A stretch of DNA of 64,000 nt from Aureimonas frigidaquae (GTDB lineage: Bacteria > Pseudomonadota > Alphaproteobacteria > Rhizobiales > Rhizobiaceae): contig NZ_BBWR01000008.1 of NCBI RefSeq assembly GCF_001463905.1, positions 1 through 64,000 on the forward strand. The letters are read 5' to 3'. Shown here piece after piece: positions 1-8,385 of the stretch; positions within the stretch are counted from its first letter, which is position 1; each line of letters starts with the position of its first letter. The position numbers and the translations under genes are program-made. The notes under the pieces are model-generated. The model made no database searches, was not told the origin of the DNA, and saw only the letters and a list, made by a program, of their open reading frames with translations.

Positions 1-644
1 CCGCCCTTGCCTTGGCTGAGCGCGACGCGACCGCCATGCCGATCATCGCGTCCCGGCCGGCCGGCAAGACGGAGGCCGTGGCGCTGTTCTTCTCCGGCGA
101 TGGCGGCTGGCGGGATCTCGACAAGTCCATCGGCGACTGGTTCGCCCAGCACGGGATCGCCGTCATCGGGGTGGATTCGCTCCGCTACTTCTGGTCCGAG
201 AAAACGCCGCAGCAGATGGGCGACGATATCGGCGCCATCCTGGACAATGCGATGATTCCGAAGGACGTTCCGGTGGCCATCATGGGCTATTCCTTCGGTG
301 CCGATACGCTGCCCTTCGCCTGGCCGAGCATACCCAAGGCCTGGCGCGACCGCACCGATCTGATCGCCCTTCTGGCGCCGGGTCAAAAGACCGGCTTCGA
401 AATCTCGGTGGGCGGCTGGTTCGGCATGGCGACGGGCGAGAAGCAGGTCGTTCCCGCCGTGGCGGCGCTGCCCCAGGACAAGGTTCTTTGCGTCTATGGC
501 GAAGAAGACGACGAAACCGCCTGCACGGCGCCCTCTATCGCCACGGCGCGCAAGATCGAGACCGGCGGCGGCCACCATTTCGACGAGGATTACGACGCCC
601 TGGCCGCCAAGCTGCGGGCGATCATCCTGGGCGGCAAGAGCTGA
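1..644 (+). CDS. acvB: AcvB/VirJ-family virulence protein, C-terminal part (5' end outside window)
   Basis: The reading frame is open to the left edge (an A-L-A-L run precedes the first possible TTG start at 12), so only the C-terminal alpha/beta-hydrolase domain is seen. Visible motifs are SGDGGW near the start of the fragment, the nucleophile elbow GYSFGAD, an acidic stretch YGEEDDE and a late GGGHHFDEDY that would supply the His. This pattern fits the VirJ/AcvB family, periplasmic proteins; Agrobacterium AcvB hydrolyses lysyl-phosphatidylglycerol and usually follows the lysyl-PG synthase gene lpiA, which would then lie just left of the window (inference). Full-length AcvB is about twice this size, so the missing part is either a duplicated N-terminal domain or, in a VirJ-like short form, only a signal peptide. 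Confidence 0.85.
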   Translation, partial: ALALAERDATAMPIIASRPAGKTEAVALFFSGDGGWRDLDKSIGDWFAQHGIAVIGVDSLRYFWSEKTPQQMGDDIGAILDNAMIPKDVPVAIMGYSFGADTLPFAWPSIPKAWRDRTDLIALLAPGQKTGFEISVGGWFGMATGEKQVVPAVAALPQDKVLCVYGEEDDETACTAPSIATARKIETGGGHHFDEDYDALAAKLRAIILGGKS

Positions 645-1191
645 CCGACGGGCCAGCCAGCCGCCTGCAGGCGGGCACGGGTTTGTAGAAATTTTTTACA
701 GGCACTGCGATGGCGCGGTGCTGGACGGGACCGGCAAGCGGGTCGGTGGCCTACCGTATGCCAACCCGTCCCTTTGCCGGGCTTTCAGGCGTAAGCAGCA
801 TGCTTGGCCAGTCAGCGGTGAATGAAGAAATGGATCGCGGAGCCGGGGTGTTCGCGGCTTGCACGCTACGCAGTCTTGCGAGATGCGCCGGGCCAACGGC
901 GCCGGCCGCTGAACGCGTATTGCAGGCGCGAGCTGTTGCACAGCCTATACTCGGCTGCGTTGTAACGAACCGAGGAGACGGGACAAGGGCGCTGACGGGC
1001 AAGGGCTTATCTGTTGGTCGAGCAGCTTGGCCGCCATTGATCGGCTCTGTCTCTTATCGGCTGTTCGATCACTGTACGGGACCGGTAGCCCATGCCGAGC
1101 GGAGCATCGCTATCGTGTGAAGCAAGCTTGTAGCTTTGGCTTTACCGTCAGACGGCGTGACAAGGCCGGATGCGTCCGATCAGGGGTCAAC
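645..1191. other. Gene-free stretch between acvB and the porin gene
   Basis: About 550 bp with no ORF that looks like a protein. The longest frame (710-1120, plus strand) has no ribosome binding site, no recognisable motif and a composition typical of random GC-rich reading. I see no tRNA, no strong hairpin and no repeat shared with the array at 19.96 kb. It may hold an unrecognised small RNA or be decayed sequence. Confidence 0.5.
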
Positions 1192-1196
1192 AAACG

Positions 1197-1224
1197 AAAA
1201 GGGCCCCGCACATGGCGGAGCCCC
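1197..1224 (-). terminator. Rho-independent terminator of the porin gene
   Basis: Read on the minus strand, a 9-bp stem (1215-1223 with 1201-1209, one U-G wobble) closes a 5-base loop and is followed by TTTTCGTTTG. It lies 20 bp past the porin stop codon. Confidence 0.85.
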
Positions 1225-1244
1225 TTCTTTGCAGACTGGCCGTC

Positions 1245-1982
1245 TTAGAAGCGGTAGTTGACCGAAGCCTTGAAGGTATGGAGCGTTAGGTCTTCGTTGG
1301 CCGAGAGATTGGCCGCGCCGAGCGTCGATGCCAGCGTGGCGCCCTTGGCGAAGTCCATCTTGTCCTTGCCGAGGTCGACATAGCCATATTCGGCGCCGAT
1401 CGAGACCGTGTCCGTCAGCGCATATTCGCCGCCGACGCCAGCCGTCCAGCCGATCTTCGAAACGTCGTCGAGCTTCGTTTCGGTGCTTGTGGTGTAGCTG
1501 GCCTTGGAAGAGCCGAATGCGGCGCCGCCATGAACATAAGGCAGGAAGCGGTCGAGCGCGAAGCCCACGCGTGCGCCGGCCGTGGCAAGATAAGTCAACT
1601 TGTCTTCAAGCGGGACGTCGGTCGTGCCGTCCAGTGTCACCTTGGCCTTGACAGTGGAATAGGCGACGCTGCCGCGGACGCCGACGACGAGCTGATCGAA
1701 CTGCACGTCGTAGCCGGCCTGAAGGCCGCCCAGGAAGCCCGACAGGTCCGACTTCGCTTCGTTGGACGCGGGCGCGCCCGTATAGGTGTAATCGATGGTC
1801 GCATCGCCCGTGGCGCCGCCGGCAAAGGCGCCCACATATGCGCCGTTCCAGTCATAGGCAGCGACAGGCGCCGGGGCGACCGGAGCGGTCGGCTCTTCGA
1901 AGACGACGTCCGCGGCCTGCGCCGAAGCGATGGCGACGAGCGAGAAGGCTGCAGCCGACATGGTGAGTTTGAAGATGCGCAT
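1245..1982 (-). CDS. Omp25/Omp31-family outer-membrane beta-barrel protein
   Basis: A 245-residue protein with a clear Sec signal peptide (about residues 1-23, ending ASAQA-A), a proline/alanine spacer, then DWNGAYVGAFAGG, the usual first strand of Omp25/RopB-type barrels. Strands with alternating hydrophobic residues follow, and the protein ends in the aromatic outer-membrane signature FKASVNYRF. Members of this family are abundant eight-stranded surface proteins of Brucella and rhizobia that help keep the outer membrane stable. The gene is monocistronic, with its own terminator at 1197-1224 and a 119-bp upstream region before the next gene. Specific ligands cannot be read from sequence. Family assignment is firm; the exact paralogue (omp25, omp31 or ropB) is not. 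Confidence 0.9.
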   Translation of the reverse strand: MRIFKLTMSAAAFSLVAIASAQAADVVFEEPTAPVAPAPVAAYDWNGAYVGAFAGGATGDATIDYTYTGAPASNEAKSDLSGFLGGLQAGYDVQFDQLVVGVRGSVAYSTVKAKVTLDGTTDVPLEDKLTYLATAGARVGFALDRFLPYVHGGAAFGSSKASYTTSTETKLDDVSKIGWTAGVGGEYALTDTVSIGAEYGYVDLGKDKMDFAKGATLASTLGAANLSANEDLTLHTFKASVNYRF

Positions 1983-2101
1983 CGTGGATAACCCTTTGTT
2001 CTGCGGATTTCACGACAAGCAGATGTCACCGTATCTCTTAAGATTCAATAACCTTTGAAGGATATCCTTTGGTTGAAAATAGCGTGTGTTGCTGCCCTGC
2101 A

Positions 2102-2449
2102 TCAAACGGAGGATCGTGGGTTGAAAAACGTTCGGGTAGGCGCCTCTTCCATCGGCTCGGGGTCTCGCGCATTGCAGCGGGCGGAGTGTCCGACAGGCAC
2201 ATCTGCGCGCTCGGAAATGGCGACACTCTGAAGAACGGCCATGGTCAGGTGGTCGGCGATCCGCTGCTGGACGGCGATGGCGTCCATCGTCGTGCCGCCT
2301 CTCAGCTTCAATTCGGCGTAGCAGCGCCGCATGTCGACGGGGATGTCCTGCAGCCCCATGCGCAGGGCAACGAAGACCTTCTTTTGCAGCCATGTATAGG
2401 CGCCGTCGGGCGCCATCAGATCGCGCTGGTAGGATCGTCCCGAGGGCAT
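2102..2449 (-). CDS. Hypothetical protein, 115 aa
   Basis: The frame is open up to 2602, but the start at 2449 is chosen because AAAGGAG sits 8 bases before this ATG. The product begins MPSGRSYQRD and has a plausible folded core (about residues 15-85: YTWLQKKVFVALRMGLQDIP, then a segment with RGGTTMDAIAVQQRI), followed by an arginine/proline-rich tail that is probably unstructured. No transmembrane segment, signal peptide or known catalytic motif is visible. I do not recognise the family. It lies alone between the porin and tRNA-Glu. The good ribosome binding site and balanced composition support a real gene. Confidence 0.6.
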   Translation of the reverse strand: MPSGRSYQRDLMAPDGAYTWLQKKVFVALRMGLQDIPVDMRRCYAELKLRGGTTMDAIAVQQRIADHLTMAVLQSVAISERADVPVGHSARCNARDPEPMEEAPTRTFFNPRSSV

Positions 2450-2622
2450 GGCGTGTTCTCCTTTTGTTCTAAACTCCAGATAGAGTGGATCGCGCCGATT
2501 CGATAGCACTGCGTGAGATCGGCGAGGGAAGAGACGCGTGGCTGGAACAGAAACGGCCGGAACCGGAGCGCGTGTCGGCAGCGCACCGGATAGCACCATC
2601 AACGAACGAGGAAGGATAGAGG

Positions 2623-2697
2623 TGGTACGCCCAAGGGGAATCGAACCCCTGTTTGCGCCGTGAGAGGGCGCCGTCCTAACCGCTAGACGATGGGCGC
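2623..2697 (-). tRNA. tRNA-Glu (CTC)
   Basis: On the minus strand the acceptor stem GCGCCCA pairs with TGGGCGT (first pair G-U). The D stem GTCT/GGAC, an anticodon stem GCGCC/GGCGC around the loop CTCTCAC (anticodon CTC), and a T-arm AGGGG-TTCGATT-CCCCT are all present. CCA is encoded (2623-2625). The length is 75 nt. Confidence 0.97.
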
Positions 2698-2803
2698 CCG
2701 TCGGTGTTGGGCCGATATAGATGGAACGTTTCGGCTTGGCAAGTCCTTCGCCGGGCTTTTCGCGCCTGCTTGATCGCCGTGCCGGGATGGGCCATCAGGC
2801 GGC

Positions 2804-3628
2804 ATGGACATGGTGGCGATCGATCGCGCGGATGACCCGCGCCTGGCTCCTTTCGCGCAGATTCGCGAGCGCGATCTGGTGCGCCAGGGCGATTTCATCG
2901 CTGAAGGTGTGGTTGTCATCGACCACCTCCTGCGCGCAAGAGAGTTCGCGCCCGTCGCCTTTCTCGTCTCCCGCCACAGGCAGGAAGGGTTTGCGCGTCG
3001 CTATGCAGGCATCGCCATGTCGGCGCCCGTCTATGTGGTCGAGCAGCCGGTCATGGACACGATCGCAGGATTTCACGTCCATCGCGGCATTCTGGCGCAG
3101 GGGCGCCGCTCCGGCGCAGTGCGCGGGGCCGGGGCCGGCGCCGGGGCCTTGCCGGATCGGGGGACCATCGTCGTGGCCTGCGGATTGTCGAACCACGACA
3201 ATATGGGCGTCATCTTTCGCAACGCCGCCGCCTTCGGTGTCCGCGCGATCATCCTGGATGCGCAATGCTGCGACCCGCTCTATCGCAAATCCTTGAGGGT
3301 TTCGGTCGGGACGGTCCTGACGGTACCCTTCTGGCGCGGCGGATCGGCGGAGGAGATCGTCCGCGACCTCCTGGCCGCTGACTATGCCTGCATGGCCCTG
3401 ACCCCGGCTGCCGAGCAGCGGCTGGACCGATGGGCAGCGCCGGCGCGGTGCGCGCTGTTCTTCGGAAGCGAAGGGGAGGGGCTGCCGGAATCGGTCCTGT
3501 CGCAATGTCAGGGCCTGTCCATCGCCATGTCCGGCGGGCTCGACAGCCTGAACGTCGCGGCGGCGGCCGCGATCGCCCTGCATCATGTGTTTACGACGGA
3601 ACGTTCTGCTGCGCCTGACGAAGGATAA
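2804..3628 (+). CDS. TrmH/SpoU-family RNA 2'-O-methyltransferase
   Basis: A 274-residue protein of the SPOUT class, which transfers a methyl group from S-adenosylmethionine to a ribose 2'-OH in rRNA or tRNA. The three knotted-domain motifs are in order in the C-terminal half: NHDNMGVIFRNAAAFG (about 126-141), LFFGSEGEGLPES (about 222-234) and SGGLDSLNVAAAAAIAL (about 246-262). The N-terminal part (about 1-110) is the usual substrate-binding domain, rich in arginine. AGGCGGC precedes the start ATG closely. The substrate (23S rRNA position or tRNA) cannot be fixed from sequence. The last 38 bases overlap the 3' end of the converging gene. Confidence 0.88.
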   Translation: MDMVAIDRADDPRLAPFAQIRERDLVRQGDFIAEGVVVIDHLLRAREFAPVAFLVSRHRQEGFARRYAGIAMSAPVYVVEQPVMDTIAGFHVHRGILAQGRRSGAVRGAGAGAGALPDRGTIVVACGLSNHDNMGVIFRNAAAFGVRAIILDAQCCDPLYRKSLRVSVGTVLTVPFWRGGSAEEIVRDLLAADYACMALTPAAEQRLDRWAAPARCALFFGSEGEGLPESVLSQCQGLSIAMSGGLDSLNVAAAAAIALHHVFTTERSAAPDEG

Positions 3629-4394
3629 GCCCGCCCAGGCGCCCGGTGACATCCTCCTTGGATGCGGCGGCGGCGGTCAGGAGCCTGTCGAGCTCAGACC
3701 CCGGGGGGCTGTCCTTCGCCGCAAGAACCGTGACCGCAACGGCGATGTCGTCCAGCTTGTCGCGGATGGCGGCACGGTTGGCCGGGTCGTCCGGCATGGC
3801 CCCCAGGGCTTCGATTTCCGCGCGGAAGCGGCCATCCTGCAGGATGCTTGTCATATCCCGCGCAGGCCGCGGCGCGGGCCTGGCCTGCCGACGTGCGGCC
3901 ACGAGTTCAGCTTCCAGCTGTTCGATCCGCAGGAGCGCTGCGGCCAGCAGCAGCCGCTGCTCGCCCGAATCCTCGTCCATCGTCTCGAGCCGGCGGTTCA
4001 GCGCCTCGATCTCGTCGGCATTGGCCGGGGGGCTTGCGCGCAGCGCATCCAGCGTGGCGGCGGGATCGGGCCGGGCAGCCTGATCGAGGGATAGAGGCAA
4101 AGGCGCCGCCGCTTCGACCAGCCGCGCCTGAAGCCGGCCCGCCTGCGCCCGAGCGACACGCGCTTCCTCCCTGGCCGTATCAGCCAGGATATCCTGCTGG
4201 CGAATGCGCATCGCAGCCTCGGCCCTGACCTTGTCCGCCTCTGCGCGGATTTCCGGCAGGCTCATGGGCAGGGATGCTTCGGCCTCGCGCCAGGCCAGGC
4301 TCTGGGCCTTGCGCCAGACGAGCGGGACCATCAGGAGGGCGCCGAGCGTGGCGACCAGGGCTCCGAGAATGAAGATCAGCGCCGGGGCAAGCAT
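3591..4394 (-). CDS. Membrane-anchored coiled-coil protein of unknown function
   Basis: A 267-residue product with one N-terminal transmembrane helix (about 3-25, PALIFILGALVATLGALLMV) and then a long charged, alanine/glutamate/arginine-rich region (about 30-190) with heptad-like spacing, typical of a coiled coil facing the cytoplasm or periplasm. The C-terminal 80 residues look globular (DMTSILQDGRFRAEIEALG). I do not recognise the family. It converges on the TrmH gene with a 38-bp overlap of the two coding ends, so the two transcripts would be antisense there. Its start is supported by the membrane helix beginning at once and by an AAGAG-type site about 10 bases upstream. Confidence 0.7.
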   Translation of the reverse strand: MLAPALIFILGALVATLGALLMVPLVWRKAQSLAWREAEASLPMSLPEIRAEADKVRAEAAMRIRQQDILADTAREEARVARAQAGRLQARLVEAAAPLPLSLDQAARPDPAATLDALRASPPANADEIEALNRRLETMDEDSGEQRLLLAAALLRIEQLEAELVAARRQARPAPRPARDMTSILQDGRFRAEIEALGAMPDDPANRAAIRDKLDDIAVAVTVLAAKDSPPGSELDRLLTAAAASKEDVTGRLGGLILRQAQQNVPS

Positions 4395-4417
4395 GGGTCA
4401 CAACTCTTCATCTACGG

Positions 4418-4443
4418 CGAAAAGGGCGCCCGCATGGGCGCCC
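4418..4443 (-). terminator. Rho-independent terminator of eipA
   Basis: On the minus strand GGGCGCCC, loop ATGC, GGGCGCCC forms an 8-bp perfect stem followed by TTTTCG. It lies about 70 bp past the eipA stop codon. Confidence 0.85.
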
Positions 4444-4510
4444 CACTGGTGCCATCCGGCTCTTTCGGGGGCAAGTCCCCGCGGTTCGCCCTGCAGCACG
4501 TCCGTTCGTA

Positions 4511-5089
4511 TCAGAACGGGTTCCAGGTCGGCGTCGGCGTGATCTTGAGGTAGCCGATATTGATGCCGAGCCGCGCGCCCACGCCCGTCTTGACGGGGAC
4601 GAGGGTCACGTTGTCGCGCTGGAGCACGGTCATGCCCAGCCCACCGACAAGGTAGGCGCTGCCGGTGACGCCGCCGAACCGGCCATAGATCGCATCGATC
4701 GATGGCAGGTTGTAGACCAGGACCATCATGCGGGCGCCGTCGCCGCCGGCATCGAGGCCGATGGACGGCCCCTGCCAGTACACACGGTGTTCGCCCGCAT
4801 TCTTCGTGAACAACGTGCCCTCGCCGTAGCGAAGGCCGCCGATGAAAGCGCCCGCCGCTTCCTCGCCGAGGATGTAGCCGTTGGGAACCCCGTTCTGCTG
4901 GAAGGCATGTTCGACGACGGAGGCGAGGCCGCCCGCCGTCGTGCCGAAGAAGTTGTGGCCTTGCGCCACGACCTCTTCGATCGAATAGCCGTTGCTTTGT
5001 TGCGCCGCGGCAGGACCCGCGAATGCAACCAATATTGTCGCCGCAAGCATTGCGCCGAAAAGGCGAAGCTGCCTCAGGATCGAGACCAT
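4511..5089 (-). CDS. eipA: EipA-like envelope integrity protein (DUF1134)
   Basis: A secreted protein of 192 residues: Sec signal peptide (about 1-30, ending PAAAQ) followed by the DUF1134 domain, recognisable from NGYILGEEAAGAFIGGLRYGEG, WQGPSIGLDAGGDGARMM, YNLPSIDAIYGRFGGVTGSAY and the C-terminal GARLGINIGYLK. In Brucella the homologue EipA is a periplasmic small beta-barrel needed for cell-envelope integrity and controlled by CtrA. The ATG at 5089 is preferred to the in-frame one at 5107 because AAAGGAAG lies 8 bases before it and would be destroyed by the earlier start. The gene is divergent from chpT across 233 bp and has its own terminator. Confidence 0.88.
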   Translation of the reverse strand: MVSILRQLRLFGAMLAATILVAFAGPAAAQQSNGYSIEEVVAQGHNFFGTTAGGLASVVEHAFQQNGVPNGYILGEEAAGAFIGGLRYGEGTLFTKNAGEHRVYWQGPSIGLDAGGDGARMMVLVYNLPSIDAIYGRFGGVTGSAYLVGGLGMTVLQRDNVTLVPVKTGVGARLGINIGYLKITPTPTWNPF

Positions 5090-5322
5090 CGCGCGCTTCC
5101 TTTTCAATCGTTCAAGCCTGACTGAAAGGGAAACACCTCAAGGTTTTTATTTCGCTAACGTACCATACCTCATTTTATTGAGGGTGCCGCCGGAACCGGC
5201 CCGGCCGGTTTGTTCCCTCGGGCGCGGAAAGGCTCTAGTTTCGCGCCAAAGGCGATTCGCGCGCCGAGGGCGCAGCAGTCGCGCCGCCGAAGACAAGACG
5301 AGAAAAAGGGACCCTCCCGCCC

Positions 5323-5961
5323 ATGAACGAACTGCCCCCGCTGTCCGCGCCCGATCTGGCCGCACTCCTGGCGAGCCGATTGTGCCACGATATCATCTCG
5401 CCGGTCGGCGCCGTGCAGAGCGGGCTGGAGCTCCTCGACGAATTCCCCAATGACGAGGAGTCGATGGGCCTGGTGCGCAAATCGACACGCAGCGCGGTCG
5501 CCAAGCTGCAATTCGCGCGCATCGCCTATGGCGCATCGGGCTCCACCGCGGCCGAGATCGATCTTGGCGATGCGGAGGCGGTGGCGCGGGGCTTCATGGA
5601 GTTCGAACGCGCGGAGCTGACCTGGAACGGCACCCGTGCCTATGTTCCGAAGAACATCGCCAAGCTGATCCTGAACCTGCTCCTGGTGGCCAATGCCTCG
5701 GTGCCGCGCGGCCCGTCCGTGACGATCGACCTCAATTCCGTCGGGCCAGATGTCGACATCGTCCTGACGGCGCAGGGCCAGCCGCTGCGCGTGCCGGCAC
5801 GTTTCGTGGCGCTTCTGGAAGGGCGCGACGAAGAGCCCGTGGATGCGCATGGCGTGCAGCCCTATTACGCCCTTCTCCTGGCGCAGGAGACCGGGCTCGA
5901 CGTCCAACTCCGGCAGGAGGGGGACACGGCCGTCTTCACGGTATCGGGTCGCCTCGGCTGA
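5323..5961 (+). CDS. chpT: Histidine phosphotransferase ChpT
   Basis: A 212-residue protein carrying the ChpT signature LCHDIISPVGA with the phosphorylatable His at position 22, then a helical dimerisation hairpin (to about 75) and a C-terminal degenerate GHKL-type ATPase fold (about 85-210) that no longer keeps clear ATP-binding boxes. In alphaproteobacteria ChpT passes phosphate from the hybrid kinase CckA to CtrA and CpdR, so finding it 100 bp from ctrA fits its role. It converges on ctrA, with a perfect 16-bp terminator hairpin between them. AAAGGGACCCTCCCGCC precedes the ATG. Confidence 0.95.
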   Translation: MNELPPLSAPDLAALLASRLCHDIISPVGAVQSGLELLDEFPNDEESMGLVRKSTRSAVAKLQFARIAYGASGSTAAEIDLGDAEAVARGFMEFERAELTWNGTRAYVPKNIAKLILNLLLVANASVPRGPSVTIDLNSVGPDVDIVLTAQGQPLRVPARFVALLEGRDEEPVDAHGVQPYYALLLAQETGLDVQLRQEGDTAVFTVSGRLG

Positions 5962-5990
5962 AGGCCGGCGAAGGCCATCCTCAGACGCGA

Positions 5991-6031
5991 AGAAGGGCGC
6001 GCGACCGGCTGGGTCGCGCGCCCTTCTTTTG
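5991..6031. terminator. Strong terminator between converging chpT and ctrA
   Basis: A perfect 16-bp stem (5991-6006 with 6012-6027) with a 5-base loop is followed by TTTTG on the plus strand. The minus side has TTCGCGTC after the stem, so it works best for chpT but may also stop ctrA transcripts. Confidence 0.9.
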
Positions 6032-6064
6032 TAAGTCAGCCTGGCTCGCGGACGGCAGCGCCGG

Positions 6065-6760
6065 TCAGGCGGCCTGCGTCTCGCCCTCTTCGTCGCGCAG
6101 CACGTAGCCGCGACCCCAGACGGTTTCGATATAATTCTTGCCCTCGGTCGCCGTAGCGAGCTTCTTGCGCAGCTTGCAGATGAAGACGTCGATGATCTTC
6201 AGCTCGGGCTCGTCCATCCCGCCATAGAGATGGTTGAGGAACATTTCCTTAGTCAGCGTCGTGCCCTTGCGGAGCGATAGAAGCTCCAGCATGGCATATT
6301 CCTTGCCGGTCAGATGGACGCGCTGGCCGTTGACCTCGACCGTCTTGGCGTCGAGGTTGACCGTCAGTTCGCCGGTGATGATGACCGACTGGGCATGGCC
6401 CTTGGACCGGCGCACGATGGCGTGGATGCGGGCCACCAGCTCGTCCTTGTGGAACGGCTTGGTCATGTAGTCGTCGGCGCCGAAGCCCAGGCCCCGGACC
6501 TTGTCCTCGATGCCGGCCATGCCGGACAGGATCAGGATCGGCGTCTTCACCTTGGCCAGGCGCAGCGTGCGCAGAACCTCGTAGCCGGACATGTCCGGAA
6601 GGTTCAGGTCCAGGAGAATGATGTCGTAATCATAGAGCTTGCCGAGATCGACGCCCTCTTCACCGAGATCGGTGGTGTACACGTTGAAACTCTCGGACTT
6701 CAACATCAGCTCGATGCTCTGAGCAATCGCGCTGTCATCCTCGATCAAAAGAACGCGCAT
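6065..6760 (-). CDS. ctrA: Cell-cycle master regulator CtrA
   Basis: An OmpR-class response regulator of 231 residues. The receiver domain (1-118) has the acidic pair D8-D9, phosphoacceptor D51 in [11 protein letters not shown] and the invariant lysine in MTKPF. The winged-helix DNA-binding domain (about 125-222) contains [12 protein letters not shown] and [10 protein letters not shown], almost identical to CtrA of Caulobacter and Brucella. The alanine pair at the C-terminus (ETQAA) matches the degradation tag recognised by ClpXP in this family. CtrA binds TTAA-N7-TTAA sites and governs division, motility and replication initiation in Caulobacter. The 390-bp upstream region holds candidate self-regulation sites (separate entry). 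Confidence 0.98.
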   Translation of the reverse strand: MRVLLIEDDSAIAQSIELMLKSESFNVYTTDLGEEGVDLGKLYDYDIILLDLNLPDMSGYEVLRTLRLAKVKTPILILSGMAGIEDKVRGLGFGADDYMTKPFHKDELVARIHAIVRRSKGHAQSVIITGELTVNLDAKTVEVNGQRVHLTGKEYAMLELLSLRKGTTLTKEMFLNHLYGGMDEPELKIIDVFICKLRKKLATATEGKNYIETVWGRGYVLRDEEGETQAA

Positions 6761-6813
6761 CCAGTTCCCCTCTCAGTCAATTCGGCCGGGCGGCCCTCGC
6801 CGAATTAAGGTCT

Positions 6814-7057
6814 GATTCATCCAGTTTTCCGAACCGTGACATGGATTGGTTAACAATCCTCTTAAGACCCGGTCGGGAACGGGTTGAATTCATTGATTCC
6901 CAACAACCCAAACGCGTATCCGCGCCGGCGCCGGGTCCGTCCCCGCAGGGCATTCGCGCTGCCCTGCTTGCCCTTTTGGAGCGGCATGGCGGCGCGGTTT
7001 ACCCGGCCTTAAAGACTAAGACCTATGATTAACGGTGCGCGTAAACAGACCGTTAAG
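6814..7057. promoter_or_regulatory. Candidate control region between ctrA and the FliJ-like gene
   Basis: The intergenic region 6761-7151 is noticeably AT-richer than its surroundings and holds no gene. It contains two GATTC (GANTC, CcrM methylation) sites at 6814-6818 and 6895-6899, a pair of TTAA half-sites separated by 8 bases (6850-6865), and TAAA-N7-TTAA at 7042-7057, which on the minus strand is one base off the CtrA box. Caulobacter ctrA is controlled by CtrA itself and by GANTC methylation; the same logic here is an inference from these motifs. Confidence 0.5.
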
Positions 7058-7151
7058 TCCTATCGGCCGAGCCTTGTCCGAGGCCGGTGGCGCGGAGTGA
7101 ACAACCGGCGACGGTCAAACCGGCCGACGCCCCAGAACCGGGACGATTCGC

Positions 7152-7511
7152 ATGGCCAAGCGTGAAAATCTCGTGCGCCTCGCACGCTTCAAACTCGGGG
7201 AGAAGCGTCGGCAGGTCGATCAGCTCGATCTGATGATGGCCGAGTTCGAGCGCATGGCCGCCGAGCTGGACGCCCAGATCGCGAGCGAGGAGAAGCGCTC
7301 CGGCATCACCGACATCACCCACTTCGCCTATCCGACCTTCGCCAAGGCGGCGCGGGTGCGGCGGGACAATCTGATGAATTCGGTGCAGGAGCTGCGTGTG
7401 CAGCTTGACGCCGCGCGCCTGGCCCTGGACGAGGCCGAGGCCGAATACGCCAATGCCGAGAAGCTCGAACTGCGTGATCTTGGCCAGGACGATCGCCGGG
7501 CCACGGCCTGA
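7152..7511 (+). CDS. fliJ: FliJ-like flagellar export chaperone
   Basis: A 119-residue, highly charged, almost wholly helical protein (KRENLVRLARFKLGEKRRQVDQLDLMMAEFERMAAELDAQI and a second long helix from about 55 to 105), the two-helix coiled coil of FliJ. FliJ is a cytoplasmic chaperone-escort and activator of the flagellar export ATPase FliI. In rhizobia a short FliJ is encoded beside ctrA, divergent from it, as here. No other flagellar gene is in the window. The assignment rests on fold, length and position more than on fixed residues. A possible CtrA site lies about 100 bp upstream. Confidence 0.75.
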   Translation: MAKRENLVRLARFKLGEKRRQVDQLDLMMAEFERMAAELDAQIASEEKRSGITDITHFAYPTFAKAARVRRDNLMNSVQELRVQLDAARLALDEAEAEYANAEKLELRDLGQDDRRATA

Positions 7512-7513
7512 CG

Positions 7514-7558
7514 ATGCCCGTCGCCCGGCCCCGTTTCTTGCCCGGGGCCGGCGGGCAT
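7514..7558. terminator. Bidirectional hairpin between fliJ and gapR
   Basis: ATGCCCG and CCGGCCCCG pair with the sequence at 7541-7558 around the loop TTTCTTGC, with a 4-base bulge on one side. It begins at the fliJ stop and ends 5 bp before the gapR stop, so it can separate both converging genes, but there is no long T run. Confidence 0.6.
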
Positions 7559-7562
7559 GGGC

Positions 7563-7817
7563 TCAGGACATGCCCAGCGCCTGGAGATACAGGTCCAGTA
7601 TCGCTTCCTGTTCCTGACGCTCGTTGGCGTCCTGCTTGCGGAGGGAGACGATCTTGCGCAGCACCTTCACGTCGTAGCCGCGGGACTTGGCCTCGCCGTA
7701 GACGTCCTTGATGTCGTCGCTGATCGTCTTCTTCTCTTCCTCCAGCCGCTCGATGCGCTCCACGAAGGAGCGCAGCTCTTCGCCGGCCACGTTCGTATCT
7801 GCGGGGGAATCCATCAT
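7563..7817 (-). CDS. gapR: GapR-type nucleoid protein (DUF2312)
   Basis: An 84-residue DUF2312 protein with the typical core [17 protein letters not shown] and [23 protein letters not shown], then [24 protein letters not shown]. In Caulobacter this family is GapR, a tetrameric clamp that binds overtwisted DNA ahead of replication and transcription and is required for normal chromosome duplication. AAGGAA lies just before the first ATG, supporting the start used. The gene is monocistronic and converges with fliJ. Its position a few hundred bases from ctrA puts two chromosome-cycle genes together, though they are not in one transcript. Confidence 0.93.
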   Translation of the reverse strand: MMDSPADTNVAGEELRSFVERIERLEEEKKTISDDIKDVYGEAKSRGYDVKVLRKIVSLRKQDANERQEQEAILDLYLQALGMS

Positions 7818-7963
7818 TCGCGTTCCTTATACTTCCATGGTTCGGGCGCGTCGCGGCGGGGCGGCCCGTATACGGTCTTCGGTTGGCGTGCCGATAGCAG
7901 AAAAGCCGCGCGACGAGAACGCCGTCGATGACGGCGATTGGTTACGATATGCTTGATGGCCCG

Positions 7964-8269
7964 CTATTCGCCCTTCGGGCGGTTGCGTTCGAAGGCGTCC
8001 CTGGCCGCCGGCTCCGCCGGCGTCTGGTGGCGGGCGCGCCATTCGTCATAGGGCATGCCGTAAAAATTTTCGCGTGCGGCTTCCTTGGTCATCGGAACGC
8101 CCGATTCCTCGGCTGCCTCCCTGTACCAGTCGGAAAGGCAGTTGCGGCAGAATCCCGTCAGGTTCATCAGGTCGATGTTCTGAACGTCGGTACGCTCCAT
8201 CAAATGCTGGCGCAGGCGCCGAAAGGCGGCGGCTTCCCAGGCGATTCGCGTTTTCGTGCTTTCGTCCAT
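7964..8269 (-). CDS. DUF1244 family protein
   Basis: A 101-residue protein with the DUF1244 signature: LTGFCRNCLSDWYREAA with two cysteines three apart, then GVPMTKEAARENFYGMPYDEW. The family is short, helical and widespread in proteobacteria, with no established biochemical role. The ATG at 8269 is preferred to the one at 8287, because AAAGGA lies 9 bases before it and the longer start overlaps that site. The C-terminal 20 residues are charged and alanine-rich. It is divergent from the DUF1036 gene across 116 bp. Confidence 0.85.
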   Translation of the reverse strand: MDESTKTRIAWEAAAFRRLRQHLMERTDVQNIDLMNLTGFCRNCLSDWYREAAEESGVPMTKEAARENFYGMPYDEWRARHQTPAEPAARDAFERNRPKGE

Positions 8270-8385
8270 CTCGCTCTTTCCTTTCATGCCGTCGGTCGAT
8301 ACTCGTGTCGCCGACGCCGGTTCAACGTTGAGGCGGCGCGGCCAGAGGGTCCGCCGCCCGGTCCTCTACCGTGGAGGTTGTACTT

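Noticed and set aside
710-1120. 136-codon plus-strand frame after acvB
   Set aside because: No ribosome binding site, no motif and random-looking composition; left as an empty region.
6850-6865. Perfect CtrA box upstream of ctrA
   Set aside because: The two TTAA half-sites are 8 bases apart rather than 7, so it was kept only as a weak candidate within the region entry.
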